NCBI GenBank assembly: GCA_023634235.1
Contig: JAMKCF010000018.1
Coordinates: forward strand, 657,195-721,194
Direction: 5' to 3'
Length of the DNA: 64,000 nucleotides
From: Pisaster brevispinus
Lineage: Eukaryota; Echinodermata; Asteroidea; Forcipulatida; Asteriidae
The notes under the pieces were generated by a model. It did no database searches and was not told the DNA's origin. It was given only the letters and a program-made list of their open reading frames with translations. This document shows, piece by piece, positions 33,782-45,535 of the stretch (position 1 is its first letter; each line of letters begins with the position of its first letter). The translations under genes were made by a program, and so were the position numbers.

Positions 33782-33787
33782 ATTAAA
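33782..33787 (+). terminator. Poly(A) signal ATTAAA, likely LIPT1
   Basis: ATTAAA lies about 395 bp after the LIPT1 stop, followed by a T-rich stretch. I found no AATAAA between the stop and this point. It sits only some 20 bp from the opposed SEPSECS signal, so the two mature 3' ends would overlap. Confidence 0.45.
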
Positions 33788-33865
33788 GTTTTTTATGAAG
33801 ATTATAAACTGTGTGTTTGTCTCCATCATTGGTAACTGTCTGAAACCATCTCTGCCTTATCCCCA

Positions 33866-34016
33866 TCACTGGTGTCCTGCTTGACCTCATCACTGGTATC
33901 CTGTCTGACCCCATCATTGGGATATTTACTTGACCTACGCACTGGTCTCCTGCTTGATCCCATCACTGGTGTCCTGCTTGACCTCATCACTTGTACCCTT
34001 CTTAACCTTCCTCTCT
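33866..34016 (-). repeat. 24-bp minisatellite across the SEPSECS stop codon
   Basis: About six units of 24-25 bp built on 'ATCACTGGTGTCCTGCTTGA' (plus strand) run from the 3' UTR into the last coding exon. On the coding strand each unit encodes eight residues close to 'DEVKQDTS' or 'DGIKQETS'. The stop falls in the unit where one copy carries an extra base, so units on one side are translated and units on the other are not. The array explains why the protein tail is lineage-specific. Confidence 0.85.
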
Positions 34017-37000
34017 TCCCTCTTGGTCAGCACCTTGTCCAAACGCTTAACAAATAAATCAACATCCTCTTTGGTTATTCCGACCGCTGCGGCTGCAGTG
34101 AGGTAAGCCGTAGGGTAAGAGTCAGAGTGGGAGCCGTAGCCGCTGAAAGTGACGCCACCTATCGTCTTAGTTGCACCCTTCGGCACGACCCTGAAGGACA
34201 AAAAATCAACTTAATTTTTCAATCTGCAAGCAGGAACAACTTCCAAGCCCCATCGTGCTAGACTTGACTTGTTTATCAGGACCCAAATTACAGAGCTGCT
34301 TAAGCAGAAAATATTGCTAACAATGTACTGCTTAGCAAAAATGAGCATGGAAACAACTCTTACAAGGTGCTTTGTAAACAAGGTCTCAAATTTCAAAACG
34401 TTCAAAGGGAACCTGTCATTGAAACAATAAACACTTTGATATACCAACAAATAAGGAACTATAATAAGAACTACGTGTTATAGTTTTATTATTCATTATG
34501 GGTTAAGAAAATTTTTCGGAGTTGCTAAAATGGAACCAAGGCAGAGCCCCTTCAATGGAATTTTTAAAATATGAATTCTGTCAATGAAATGTGTCCTTTG
34601 AAAAACTGAAAAAACCCTATCCCAATCTGAGGTGAAAATTCTTTTAAAATACTTACCTCGCTCCGGATACACTTCTCATGAACAGCATAGAGCCGACCTC
34701 CGACACGGCCTTGACATCATCCTCTGTGTGGGAACCTAAGGTCATCGCCATGGAGATGGGGTTATGGGTCATTTGAAGCAACCTTTGACCATGACCTTCT
34801 GCGACCTTTCTGAGTTGATCCTGCAGATAGGTGTACATCTCCTTTCTTTCTTTAAGAAGCTTCTTGTATCCATTTGCCCCAAGAGAGAGAAAAGTTATAA
34901 ACAAGTCAATAGAGGGCGATGCTGACGCCCGACCAGGGAACGTCTGAGCTATTTTGTCAACGAATTTCTCGTCCATCCCTGCGATGATGGAGCCACCAAC
35001 CGGAACAAGGAAATTTTTGTCTGCGCTTTGGACGAAGGCGTCCACTCGCCCTACCCGGGCAGCCTGCTGGATAAGATGCATGCATTTGGATGATTGCACA
35101 CCGTATGCGTTGTTAATGACATGAGGCACGTCAGTGTCTTTGCAAAGTTTAGCAATTTCTTCAAGACGGTCTGGGACCCTGGGAGCAAAACAAGACGTCG
35201 TTGAAAACACACAGAGGACGTTCTCTGCACCGAGTCTCTTGATTTGACACTCAATCTCATCAGTGTCGGTCCTGAGTTCATCACCCTCCAGACGGTTCTC
35301 AATGATGACTGGTTGGAAGCCGGCTGACAGGATGGACTTGAAGCAGGTCTTTTGGTCGATGCGAGGCCAGAGGATATATCTGGCATTTGGACGGAGTTGG
35401 TGGAGGGCTAGGAAGCAGAGAACGAGGCTCATCCCGGTAGCTAGCGGGACAACGAAACAGGCTGCTGTAGATCGAACACCTGCCAAATTGTGTGATTGCG
35501 TAATAGTTAAAGTGATTTACAAGAAGTTTTCAAAGAAGAAATTAATGTCATTATGGAAGGAAGGAAATTAAATGAAAAAAGAGGACAATTAAAGAAGGAT
35601 TCGACATGAATCAAAAGTATTGGTTGTCAGTGGAATCGTACCCAAAGAGAAGATCAGTATGTAGTGGGTTTTTGGTAAAGGAAAAAAAAAAGAATGGAAA
35701 TGTTTTCAATATCAAAATAAAGTTTTAGAAATGAGGGAAAGTTGTAGGCCTTGAGATTAAAAGATGAACACTGTGACGGCTTACCAGTCATCCTGAGAGC
35801 ATCTAATGCCATAGCATTGGTCAGCTTCATCAGAATGCTTGAACCAGCTGCCTTGGGTTGAATAGCAGCGATGTCACCAGAGCGTCCAATACCATGACCG
35901 AGTCTGTTCAATCAAGATTATTTACTTACAGATAATTCAAGCTGGAATCCACTTTCATAAATACATGAGACAATTCATTCTTTCTGATCGCTTGAGAGGA
36001 GATAATGTGGCAATGTTGAAACATTTATGCAATAGAAACGCAGTGAAGAGTGGTTAAACAGGGCCTGAGGAAATTGATTCAAAAGAGGGTGATCTCAGAT
36101 GATTGCACGGAGCAGGCAAATTTCATGACCCAGTTTAAGTTGGTGGGTCACATATTTGGCTCGTGTAAGTTTAAAACTTGCGGGCAATAGTTTGAAACTT
36201 CAGCATGCAAGTTCTAAACTTGTGTGAGGAGCTACTTATCGCTCAACATGGATAGAACTTCAACGCAAGTCACAGGGCGAACTGAGGCTTAACTGTCAGA
36301 CGAGCAACTTTTCAAGGTTTCTGGATGTTTTTAACAGAAAGGTATTAATGGATAGGAATAAAAGACTGGCGACTCAGTCCTAAAGGGCTGTTTAAACCCT
36401 TGCAGGGTTGTGGCTGTGCAAGAACCTTTATCGCACACCCACAACCCTGCCAGTCTTAAAAATAAAAGACTGGCGACTCAGTCCTAAAGGGCTGTTTAAA
36501 CCCTTGCACCCACAACCCTGCCAGTCTTAAACGGCAGTTTAAGACCTCACAACCTACTCTTCTATTCCTTTATGCATACCTCTTTTCAAATCTACGAAAA
36601 CCAACAAAATCTTTTCCAAACCAAACCCTGCTAGACCAAATTTAAAAATACCAAGAACAATGCGTTCCTTGCTTCTCTCAGTCCAAGACAGGATTAGAAG
36701 GGGGTCCACAGAAAAAAAAAGTACTGCTAGTACTAGCCAACCCTCCCCCTTCCCACTCCTTCCTCACCTATAATGCATCTTTGCTACCAAGGATTATGCA
36801 ATCCTCGCCTCTCTCTGTCCAAGGCGGGATTCGAACTGTGGTCCACTGACAGCAAGGTACCACTAGGTAACCCAATCCCCTTCCCCCACTCCCAACTCCT
36901 CACCTATAATGCCTCTTCGCAACCAAGGACGATGCAATCCTCGCCTCTCTTTCACCAACTCCACAGTTTGCTGTGAAGTTATTACTATCCATCATGCTCA

Positions 37001-39524
37001 GTTCCTGGAGGAGCAACTCGATCGTCGCATCTTCCCATCCTTCATCCGGCCATTTCCGATGCTCAAGAAGGTTCCGTATCTACAGAATAAATAAAACAGC
37101 ACTGCTTAGGTCACTGAACATTGACTGTTAATAATATCTTGCCAACCCGACTCAATATCCACTATTCGTTCGGCCTATTCTTTTAACCTTTTCCAAAATA
37201 CATCCCTAGTGATTTTTTTTCAGGGTTTCAAATAGTGTCCTTGTACAGGTTTTTTTCCTGAAAGCATTCGATGAAAAATATGGACTTGACTGAAACAAGA
37301 ATGTTCAGCCTACTTTTGGCATGTGACCTTACTACCAAACTTTCATGACTGTAGTACTACTACTAGTGTAGTGTAGCATTGTCAAGTTTTCTCGATCACA
37401 GCTAATTATTTCTCAATCGCAACTATTTTTCTGCCCTGCAGTTAGCCTTTTGCAAGACGTTGGTGCTGGTCACAGACTACTCTGCAAATCTAAAACCACC
37501 TGCCAATCCAGGTTGATTTGATAAATCACAATTTATGGCCAAAGAAAAGCGGGGAAAAGGTGGTTCGTGTTCTATGCATGAGCCGCATCACAGACACCGC
37601 CATCTTGAATCTCTCAGTCACAGTCAGGGGGCAATTGAATGGGTACAATATAACTCTATAGAAAAATATGATCTCAGTGCTGCCAGCAGCGGCGGTAAGT
37701 GCAGTATGACTACAAGTATCCCATTCAATTGCCCCCCGCGAGGAATCAAAAAGGCGGTATCCCTGAACCAGCTCTTAAATGGATAGCCCTCAGTCTTAGT
37801 TGTTGGGTCAAAATGGAGGAAGGCAATTTATAACACTACACTGGATGTTCATGAAACCTACTTGTAGAACTATGCAGTTCGTTCCGCTATCGTCTCCAAG
37901 ATAACAGAACGAAACCTATAATAATATCAGAAAAAGTAACGTCTTGATTTGAGACTGCACCAAGAGCTAGCTATGCACCAGTACTCCATCCACTTGGCTC
38001 ATCCATTCTAGCCCCATTGGAACAATTTATGTGGCTAAGGACATGAGGAGGATTGGTACTGTTTGGGGCTACGACTAATCGGAATCCATGTTGGCTCGTA
38101 TTTAATTCCCCCTAGTTCCCCTCCCCAACTCAAAGAAAGGCCCCACCCAATAAAGATCCCCAAGTCTTATTAAATAATTAATTAAAAAACATCAGTTCCT
38201 AAAGAAACTGAAATACATTTTGAAAATTTAAATTTCAGAAAGATCGGACAATCCCGACAATAAAGCATTAAATACAATACAAAACAATGTCAAATATATA
38301 TATTATATTATTAGCAAGCCAACATTTTTTTGCAATACAGTCATTTGACCAGTTCGGGATCATTGACCAGTTCGGGATCACTTCAACTTTGCAACAACCC
38401 CATAATTAAGTTACTTCTCACATTACCAATTTTTGTTAATACATGTGAAGAATAACATGCAATAAACCAACAAACCCAAAATAAGGTTCCAAACTTCATC
38501 AACAAATAAATTATGGCCATTTTCTTGAAGTTTGTCTGCAATTTTGATCATTATTAAAAAAAAAAATGTTGGTTGAAAAACGCTGTTAAAACTTCTCAAC
38601 TTTAAAATTTGACCGCCAGGGCGAATAAAATTTATGTTAAATGCTTAGAATGTGTTAAAAATATTTCAGGTAAATACTGAGCAGTCGTCTTGTTTTTTTG
38701 AGGAGACGAAATTACCGAAATCGTCTTTTGGGGGGCATCGTACCCTTGACCAGTTCGGGATCACTCACTACTCAGCATCTCTCATTGCGTCAAATGGTGC
38801 CGCACTCAGTGAGGTAAAATCTTACTGCTGCAGTCGAAAGTTTATTTGTTGCTTTTAAGATACATTTCTTCAACAAATTCTTGTAGGAATATTGTTTTTT
38901 TGTGAGAAAATGAAACTTGGAGGAGGAAATTGCGACTGTAAGAATATATATTTGGGTCAATGTTGCTTTTAGGCGTGCTTCACCTTTTCATTTGCCTTTG
39001 CTGTTGTTTTGTGTTTTTGTTGCTGGATTTTTGCGCTGCTGTTGAATACACTTGCATGAAATTTTCTGGAGAAAGGAAGTCCATGTCCATGCCAACACAC
39101 TTGTGAAGTTTGTGTCCTTGAGAGACAGTTTTATGAATGGGAGTATTGGTTTGCAATAGAGGGCAAGCTACTGATTCAGAATAGAATCAACTGATCCTGA
39201 ACTGGTCAAACAGGTGACAATACTTTTCTCAAAGCCTCTTCAAAAGTACTAATCTTTTTTTGTCAGTGGATACTTGGTGGGTTTTATAACATGTTTAGGT
39301 AAACTGATAAACTTTTTTGTTTAAAATGTCAAAGAGATTGCAACCAAAAACAATGTGAATTCAAAAAGTGATCCCGAACTGGTCAAATGACTGTACAACG
39401 TCAACGAAAAACAAAATCATAAATGACACACCTTGTTCTCGTGAGCTCGCCTTGCTTCGCATCCCTGCTGGACGTAGGTAGCCGGAATAAGCCTCTCACA
39501 TAACCCATAAATATCTGGATTCAT
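33935..39524 (-). CDS. SEPSECS: O-phosphoseryl-tRNA(Sec) selenium transferase, five coding exons
   Basis: SEPSECS is a PLP enzyme that converts O-phosphoseryl-tRNA(Sec) to selenocysteinyl-tRNA(Sec) using selenophosphate, the last step of selenocysteine synthesis. Minus-strand exons are 39524-39432, 37079-36904, 35903-35785, 35479-34657 and 34190-33935, all GT/AG and in frame (93+176+119+823+256 nt, 488 residues; human 501). Visible blocks are '[13 protein letters not shown]' (exon 1), '[16 protein letters not shown]' (exon 2), '[20 protein letters not shown]' (exon 3), then '[12 protein letters not shown]', '[16 protein letters not shown]', '[17 protein letters not shown]' and '[10 protein letters not shown]' (exon 4). 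By my count the PLP-binding lysine of 'DKNF' is residue 284, the same number as in human. 'PGRASASPS' and 'ERKEM' follow, and exon 5 carries '[15 protein letters not shown]' and '[10 protein letters not shown]'. The last 20 or so residues are 8-residue repeats encoded by a 24-bp tandem array that continues past the stop. Intron 1 contains a 1,056-bp foldback element. The identification is secure; UTRs are not determined. Confidence 0.97.
34283..34345. mobile_element. Foldback family F1 fragment in SEPSECS intron 4
   Basis: 'ACAGAGCTGCTTAAGCAGAA' followed by 'CTGCTTAGCAAAAATGAGCA' matches the left arm and inner segment of the family. Confidence 0.55.
36345..36540. repeat. Duplicated foldback unit in SEPSECS intron 2
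   Basis: 'AAAGACTGGCGACTCAGTCC' is followed by 'TAAAGGGCTGTTTAAACCCT' and ends 'AACCCTGCCAGTCTTAAA'. The whole block appears twice about 110 bp apart, the second copy shortened. The ends (AAGACTGGC / GCCAGTCTT) are inverted. Confidence 0.75.
37627..37736. mobile_element. Small palindromic element in SEPSECS intron 1
   Basis: 'GGGGGCAATTGAATGGGTAC' at the left and 'GTATCCCATTCAATTGCCCC' at the right are inverted copies; about 110 bp in all. Confidence 0.8.
38338..39393. mobile_element. 1,056-bp Tc1/mariner-like non-autonomous element in SEPSECS intron 1
   Basis: The left end reads 'CAGTCATTTGACCAGTTCGG', and the right end is its reverse complement 'CCGAACTGGTCAAATGACTG'. TA flanks both sides (38,336-37 and 39,394-95). 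CAGT-type ends with TA target duplication are the hallmark of the Tc1/mariner superfamily. Internal copies of TTGACCAGTTCGGGATCA occur at 38,364 and 38,748, with an inverse relative near 39,195. I see no transposase frame. Confidence 0.82.
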
Positions 39525-41975
39525 GATGATATTATCCACTGGATAAACAGATAAAAGGGTTAATTTGACAACAAAGTGGACGACAACGTGAACTCCAGTA
39601 AGTAAGAAAGTTACTCCCTCTCACCCCAAAAGTTTGTTATGATAAATGATGCTAGCGCCACCAAGAGTTTCAAACTCATTTTGCAAGCTGTTTACGGCTG
39701 TTTCATGTGCATTTGATGGAAATTGAAAAGGAGTGGACTACGGTCCAAAAGCGTGAAAATGCACAACACTTCAACAGGAGACTCATAGCGTCTTGCAATG
39801 TACAACGCCCACCTGAACATTCCAACACACCTCTCCCCATAATAACCACTTTTTTAAAGGTTAATTAAGACCCACCCACTTCGCAGCTACTCTGTACCAA
39901 TAATCAATGTAATTGAGAATGACGTACAAACGTCTCAAACAAACGAGACAATATCTTCAGAGGGGACTTCAGAATACATCTCAGATATACTATTTGTTCC
40001 CGTATTTATGTTTCGGAGAATATTAAGTATTTTAGTGTGTTTATTATACTATTCCCTTTTTGACTTCAATTTGTTTTACATATTGTTTTACTGTAAAGTG
40101 ATTTAAAAAAAATTACTGTCATTTATTATTTCAACTTCCTAGTGTTTTTCTCGACATTTCTTTGATACTGTCTTTCTTTACAGCCGTGAAGTTTCATATA
40201 TTAAATTGGCCTATAGAACACAAGCTAGCTGGTTAGCTGGTAAGTTTTTACTCAGTTTGTTTCCCAAAGTAAGCCCCTTAATCAAAACGAGTCGCACAGT
40301 ACCCGTCCGTTATTCGGAGAATTTCGCTCTATTTATCAAGACAAGTGCCGGTGAAATTAACACTTCCATTGAGTAATTGCCAGCCATAATGAAGAAGTCT
40401 TTTCAACCAAGTTCCCCTTGCTCTTCTTTGTGAACGGGAGTTAGACCAGTCAGTCCGGAACGGCCGCCGGCATCTTCAAAGGGAAAGTGGTTGCCCAATT
40501 TACACTCAGGAGGTTTGGAATGTCCCGTACATCTCCCCTCATTGTTGACATTCTTACACAGTTACGTGAACTGCTAACCAGAACCCCCAAGAGTGTTACT
40601 GGTCTCTGCAGAACTTGTAACTCTGTGATATAGAACAATGGTGTATTTCCGTAAACGTTTCCCTGTAGGCCAATATAGTTGTGTTTGCCCCCTCCAGAGC
40701 GTGCGGAACATCCTGGTCTTTGAGGCCGGGATGCCATCCTTAATTGTAACTATTACGAAACGTTCGGATAAAATGTCCTCACGGCGAATTCCTGGATGGT
40801 TACATCATTGACTTATAGCAGCGCTATTTCAAAACGTTTGAAAGGGGGGTGGGGTTCTAAAATGAAACCCACGAGTTCCTTTAGTTGGAAAACAAAGATC
40901 CAATGCGCTCCCATAACCTAATTTCAACTATTTTTTCGAATACCCTCTGCTAAGGGTTGATCTTCTTGAACATTGCTTCACTGTTGCGCAGTAAGTTCTC
41001 GTCTCATCTGCCCTATAGTCCTTAGTGAGTGTAACCATGGAGGAAGGTGTAACCATGGTGTAAGTTATCCATCATTAATTTAGTGTGTTTTACACAATTT
41101 ACTTTCCTCTGCGTATAACTTAAACGTGGAGACCCGACCACTTAATCACCCTTTATCCATAATCAATGTATAGGCCTATGCCTACGGGTATTGTTAATTA
41201 ATTGTATTGAAAATATTGAACAAAATGTCACCTAATTTGGTGGGAATCTTTTCGAAGAAAAACAAAAATAACAGATTCGTCTATGGGGATCACGGTGCAT
41301 CTGCGCTTATTAAGTCCGTTGAATTGAACAATTATAAAAATACAGTTATTATTATTATGAATTCGAGAGAGTGCTGAGGGGAAATGACTCTGAACATTAC
41401 ATTTCAGGATTGGTGATGGTATAAAGTATAACAGAAAGTTTCAGACACAAATAACCCAAGTTCGCTGCCCACGGCTGTTTTACTTTATCCGTCCCCTTCG
41501 AGTCGATGATTATTGTCGGTTCGTTATTGACATTCTTCCGTCTACATCCCACACGCGCTGCACCATCGCCCCTCTCTCTCGCTCTCTCGAAGACGCAGTA
41601 TCACTGACATCATCTTATTAAAAGATACCCGTGATTGATGGTTACAGGGAGGGACATTTATAAGAAGTTTATCTTCGGTCGCTTGATGATCGGAACTTCA
41701 AGATGATGAAAATTAAGTGCAACCACCCCCTCCGGGTGGAAGCAGTTTTAACCCACCGATGGCTGGTTTACGTCATATTGCAATCTTTCTATTGTGACAA
41801 AAAAAATCAAGTATTTTAGTCATGTTAAAAGAATGGGCAGTGACCGATACCCCCACAATTCCTCTTTTAAGCTCGCATTGCAGGAAGCAAACCCAGAGGT
41901 ATAGACCCGAAAAAGGGTGGCTGGACGGTATTCAGCATTTGTGGGAAAAGGTTGACACACCATTTTTGACTGAGC
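39525..41975. other. Upstream of SEPSECS; no further gene supported
   Basis: The SEPSECS promoter and 5' UTR should lie in the first part. A 95-codon minus-strand frame (40,450-40,737) starts with ATG and has mixed composition, but I recognise no domain and no repeat match. It could be a short unknown exon or chance. The rest is spacer. Confidence 0.4.
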
Positions 41976-41976
41976 A

Positions 41977-42252
41977 GGGTCCAATGTCATAGAGCTGTTT
42001 AACGGCCGATTTTGTGCTTACTGAGTGATTTCCATTTCATAGTGCTGCTAACCGTAAGCGCGCGAAAAGGCACGCTAACCTTTCGGTGCTTACTGTATGA
42101 AAATGAATGACGGAACAATGCAAATCCATGGTGAACGCGCAAGATGGCTGCCTAATTTTCTTGCTAACCTGTGAAATACGCTTACGCTTAAGTAAATTTT
42201 TTCTGCTACGAAAATGTGCCTACCGTTAAGCAGCGCTATGAAATTGGGCCCA
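41977..42252. mobile_element. Foldback element, long subfamily, copy 2
   Basis: Bounded by 'GTCCAATGTCATAGAGCTG' on the left and 'AGCGCTATGAAATTGGGCCC' on the right, which are inverted versions of one another. It has no open frame, so it is a non-autonomous DNA element or palindromic repeat. Confidence 0.7.
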
Positions 42253-43157
42253 GGACAGCTTGCAAGCAATATAGACCTATATGGAGACCCATTGTGGTTA
42301 GGAAGCCATCTCCGCGACTTGCTGGGGGAGGACGGCTATAACTAGCTAACTTACTTCTTTCAAGTAAAATCATTCATACAATAATGTTACAAGTTTGCTA
42401 CTAGACTTGCCCACGAGGCATGTTTGTTGAGTTGGGTTTTTATTCATTTCAATGTTGAGTTTAATTTCACTACAATGCTTTTAGAATAAGTCATCAATAG
42501 TTTCTTGAAACACAATTTTGCACATTGGTTAGGATGTCTTTGCCTGGGCGGGCGCACTGACCTTTATACAATGACCAGAACAATAAATGTTTATCATAAT
42601 TCTTGTACGCCTACTTAACTGTAGCCATGTGCGGCCTTGATATAATGGTACTTGTGAAGCTGTTCATGTTTGAACTATATCAAGAAACAAATGTCAACGA
42701 TACAATAGAACATCAATTACTACAAAAACAGAAACATTTCAACAACAATTGACCACGACCCGTATTTTAGTATCATAAGAAAATACTGCATGTCCTCTAC
42801 TACTGTCATCAAAATAGATTTACGCCGTGCTTATTATTTTTACCAACAAAACGAATAATATACGTTTTTTGAAAGATAAGAAAAGTTTACAGTACCCTAC
42901 TCGAGGCTGACAAAAAAATGTATCATAATGCAATATTGTAGAGTGTAGAATAAACACAGGCAGAAAGTGAACGACCACGGGATGCACAAAAGGCCAACGT
43001 AACTACGTCATGGAAACGAGTTTTTTTTCCCTTTTTTTCTTATCTAAGCCTGGATTACTGACTAGCGGAACAATTTTTATTGACTCGCACCGACAAGTGG
43101 CAGCTTCCACTCTGCTCTTCCTAAGAATTTTTTATTATTTTATGAAGGGGGTGGTTA

Positions 43158-43602
43158 TGGGGCGCCGTTTGTCAATTAATTGTTTAGTGTTTTTTTGACA
43201 TGTTTTACTATGGTTTGTAACAATTAGATGTAAACCATATAAATTACTGTCAATTTCCGTTGTGGTTTACATACAATGAATATACAATCTAAGCTTAGAA
43301 ATTATGGTTCATAAACCATGAAAATTGAATTCATCATAAAACATGATTAGTAAACCATGTTTTATGATGCTAGAATTTTCTTGGTTTATAAACCTTGTTT
43401 TGAAGGTGCTTAAACTTTCATGGTTTACAAATCAAGTGTCATGGTTTATAAACCACAATTTCTAAGCTTTGATTGTATATTCATGGTATGTAAACCAAAA
43501 AAAAAGTGGCAGCAATTTCTATGGTTTACATCTAATTGTTACAAACCATGGTAAAAACATGTCCAAAAAACGCTAAACAGTTAATTGACAAACGGCGCCC
43601 CA
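43158..43602. mobile_element. 445-bp foldback MITE with TA target duplication
   Basis: Left end 'TGGGGCGCCGTTTGTCAATT' and right end 'AATTGACAAACGGCGCCCCA' are inverted over roughly 100 bp, and TA lies on each side (43,156-57; 43,603-04). The interior repeats the near-palindrome ATGGTTTATAAACCAT many times, so the whole element folds on itself. No coding frame. Confidence 0.88.
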
Positions 43603-44114
43603 TAGATGGTGAGGTAAAGTCCGAGGGGGGCACATTCCTGGGATTTTGGCGCAAATCTCTCACCCCCAATATAAACTTCGACCAACGGGGCTGGTTAAAA
43701 CAGTCATTCAACCCACAGTGCCACCACGTCCGTTGTCGCCTTTGAGGTTGCGACCGGTACAGACTGGTACCATACTATATACATTTCGAAACACTGTGGA
43801 GCAGGCCTATGGCAGGGGGCATTTTGAATCAACCGGCCGGTAAATCTCTCACGCCTGGTTTGTCTCGTGATTTTTGAAATAAAATGACGGCTAGAACAAC
43901 TGCCATTTTAGAAATAAGAAAACCATCATGTACTCTTTTGTCACAACAGTCGTGAGTTTCGGTAAAAATAATAATTCACCAGGTTTGTTGTCATAAATTT
44001 CTTGTCATAAAGTTATAATTTGAGATTATAACTTTTCTAACACGTTTTAAAAACTTGATACTCGAGAAATACTTGCGTTTAAGATGCTACAATGTGCTTA
44101 ATATTTGTTTACTA

Positions 44115-44350
44115 GGGGTAGGGTCAATGTTGGGTTTTTTTTTTGTCAACGCAGTGCTGATTTACAGACACAATCGTCCAGAAAGATGCAATACTAGTCA
44201 CCTGTGAAAGTTTCAATTGAATACAGTGTCTGAGTGCTTGTTGAGAAAACCGTCAGTAACAAAACACTGGATGGTATTTTTTTTTATTAAGAACGTCGAA
44301 TCCATCCACGTTTAGCGAGGTGACAGCGGGTACCAACAACTGGCCGTGTT
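44115..44350 (+). repeat. Dispersed repeat family R1, copy 3
   Basis: 'GAAAGTTTCAATTGAATACA', 'TTGTTGAGAAAACCGTCAG' and 'GCGAGGTGACAGCGGGTACC' in family order. Confidence 0.65.
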
Positions 44351-45296
44351 GAGGGAAGCACATTCAAACGAACACAACGAACTTTCCAAATGTCGCCTTT
44401 TCGCCTTTTTTACTTTAATTTTTTTATTTTGTTTCTTAAAAAAAAATAAAAGGCGACAACCCCTGTTCATTTGAAAACTGTTTCTGTCAGTCCTCATTTC
44501 ACTGTAGACACAGATAGCAACATTATAAAATATTTACGGCCGACGACTCGCCCCTATCAGATTTACTAATTGCTCTTAATAGTCAACGTTAAGGTAATTA
44601 CCGTATGTGACGCTACATTGAGTGAACACCGGCGCAATATTGAGTCGCATGAAGAAGGAAAAAAATGACGTCCGTCACAGGAATTTCTTTGACGTACATG
44701 CATGTCTGACCCAATAAATCCTGCCTCACCCATCGACACAAATATAGCGTCGTAATCCGTGGTGCACGCACGATGTTCCCTTCTGGTTGAATAAAGACAG
44801 AAGAAATGAGAAGGGAAAAAAACCAGCCACCTTAAACATAGAACCGCTATCGGAGATTAAACACTGCAGGGATTTCCCGTGTGTTTTTCGGCTTTAACAC
44901 ATTCCTGTAAATGTTTTATCGCGCGAATGAGGTCCGGGTGGGGCCGTTTGGTCTACAAGTTGTCGTTGCAACATACACGTGAGCGTTTATATGGGCGGGA
45001 TCGATCAAAGGGGTGCTGTTTGTTTTCTGAAGTGTTGGCATAATTGTGACTGCAGACTTTTTGCTGAGTTGCCGCAAATATCTAGATTTTCATTTTACTT
45101 CAGTTTCGCAACAGACCCCATGTCATCAATAGAGCTGTTCAACAGACAATGACAATTAACAACTGTAGTTCTAATTAGATGTTAAATTTGCATCGGGGAT
45201 AAAGATTAATATTTGGGTTTACCCTTACAACGATGTGCGTAACGCACTGCATACTCAGTACAATCCCTCTGTGAACACAAATTCCATAGTCATATC

Positions 45297-45368
45297 ACTC
45301 GGTTGGGATTGGAACCCACGACCTTTGCCATGCAAGATGTCTTACCACTAGACCACAGAAATTGCCCA
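45297..45368 (-). mobile_element. tRNA-like SINE head
   Basis: On the minus strand: 'GTGGTCTAGTGGTAAGACAT' (A box) and 'GGTCGTGGGTTCCAATCCC' (B box). The acceptor and anticodon arms do not fold into a real tRNA, and a close relative sits at 52,700-52,775, so this is a SINE rather than a tRNA gene. Confidence 0.7.
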
Positions 45369-45394
45369 GAAGCTATTTCGAATCCTATAATTAC

Positions 45395-45535
45395 CGGTAT
45401 TGTAGTTCTACTAAGCAAAAAGAAAGCAGGATACCAGCCAGAGATGGTACATATTGCATTATATTTTGGCTGGTAACCCTTTTCTGGTAAGCTAGCTGTG
45501 CTTAGCATTTTAAGGGCCGAATGTTACTAAGCTGT
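45395..45535. mobile_element. Foldback family F1, copy
   Basis: 'AGCAGGATACCAGCCAGAGA', 'TATTTTGGCTGGTAACCC' and 'GCTGTGCTTAGCATTTTAAG' give the family core in the right order. The ends are worn. Confidence 0.65.

Noticed and set aside
40450..40737. 95-codon minus-strand ATG frame
   Set aside because: No recognised motif, partner exon or repeat match; the length is within chance expectation for a window this size.
45297..45368. tRNA gene on the minus strand
   Set aside because: A and B boxes are present, but the acceptor stem and anticodon arm do not pair, and a sister copy exists; it is a SINE head.
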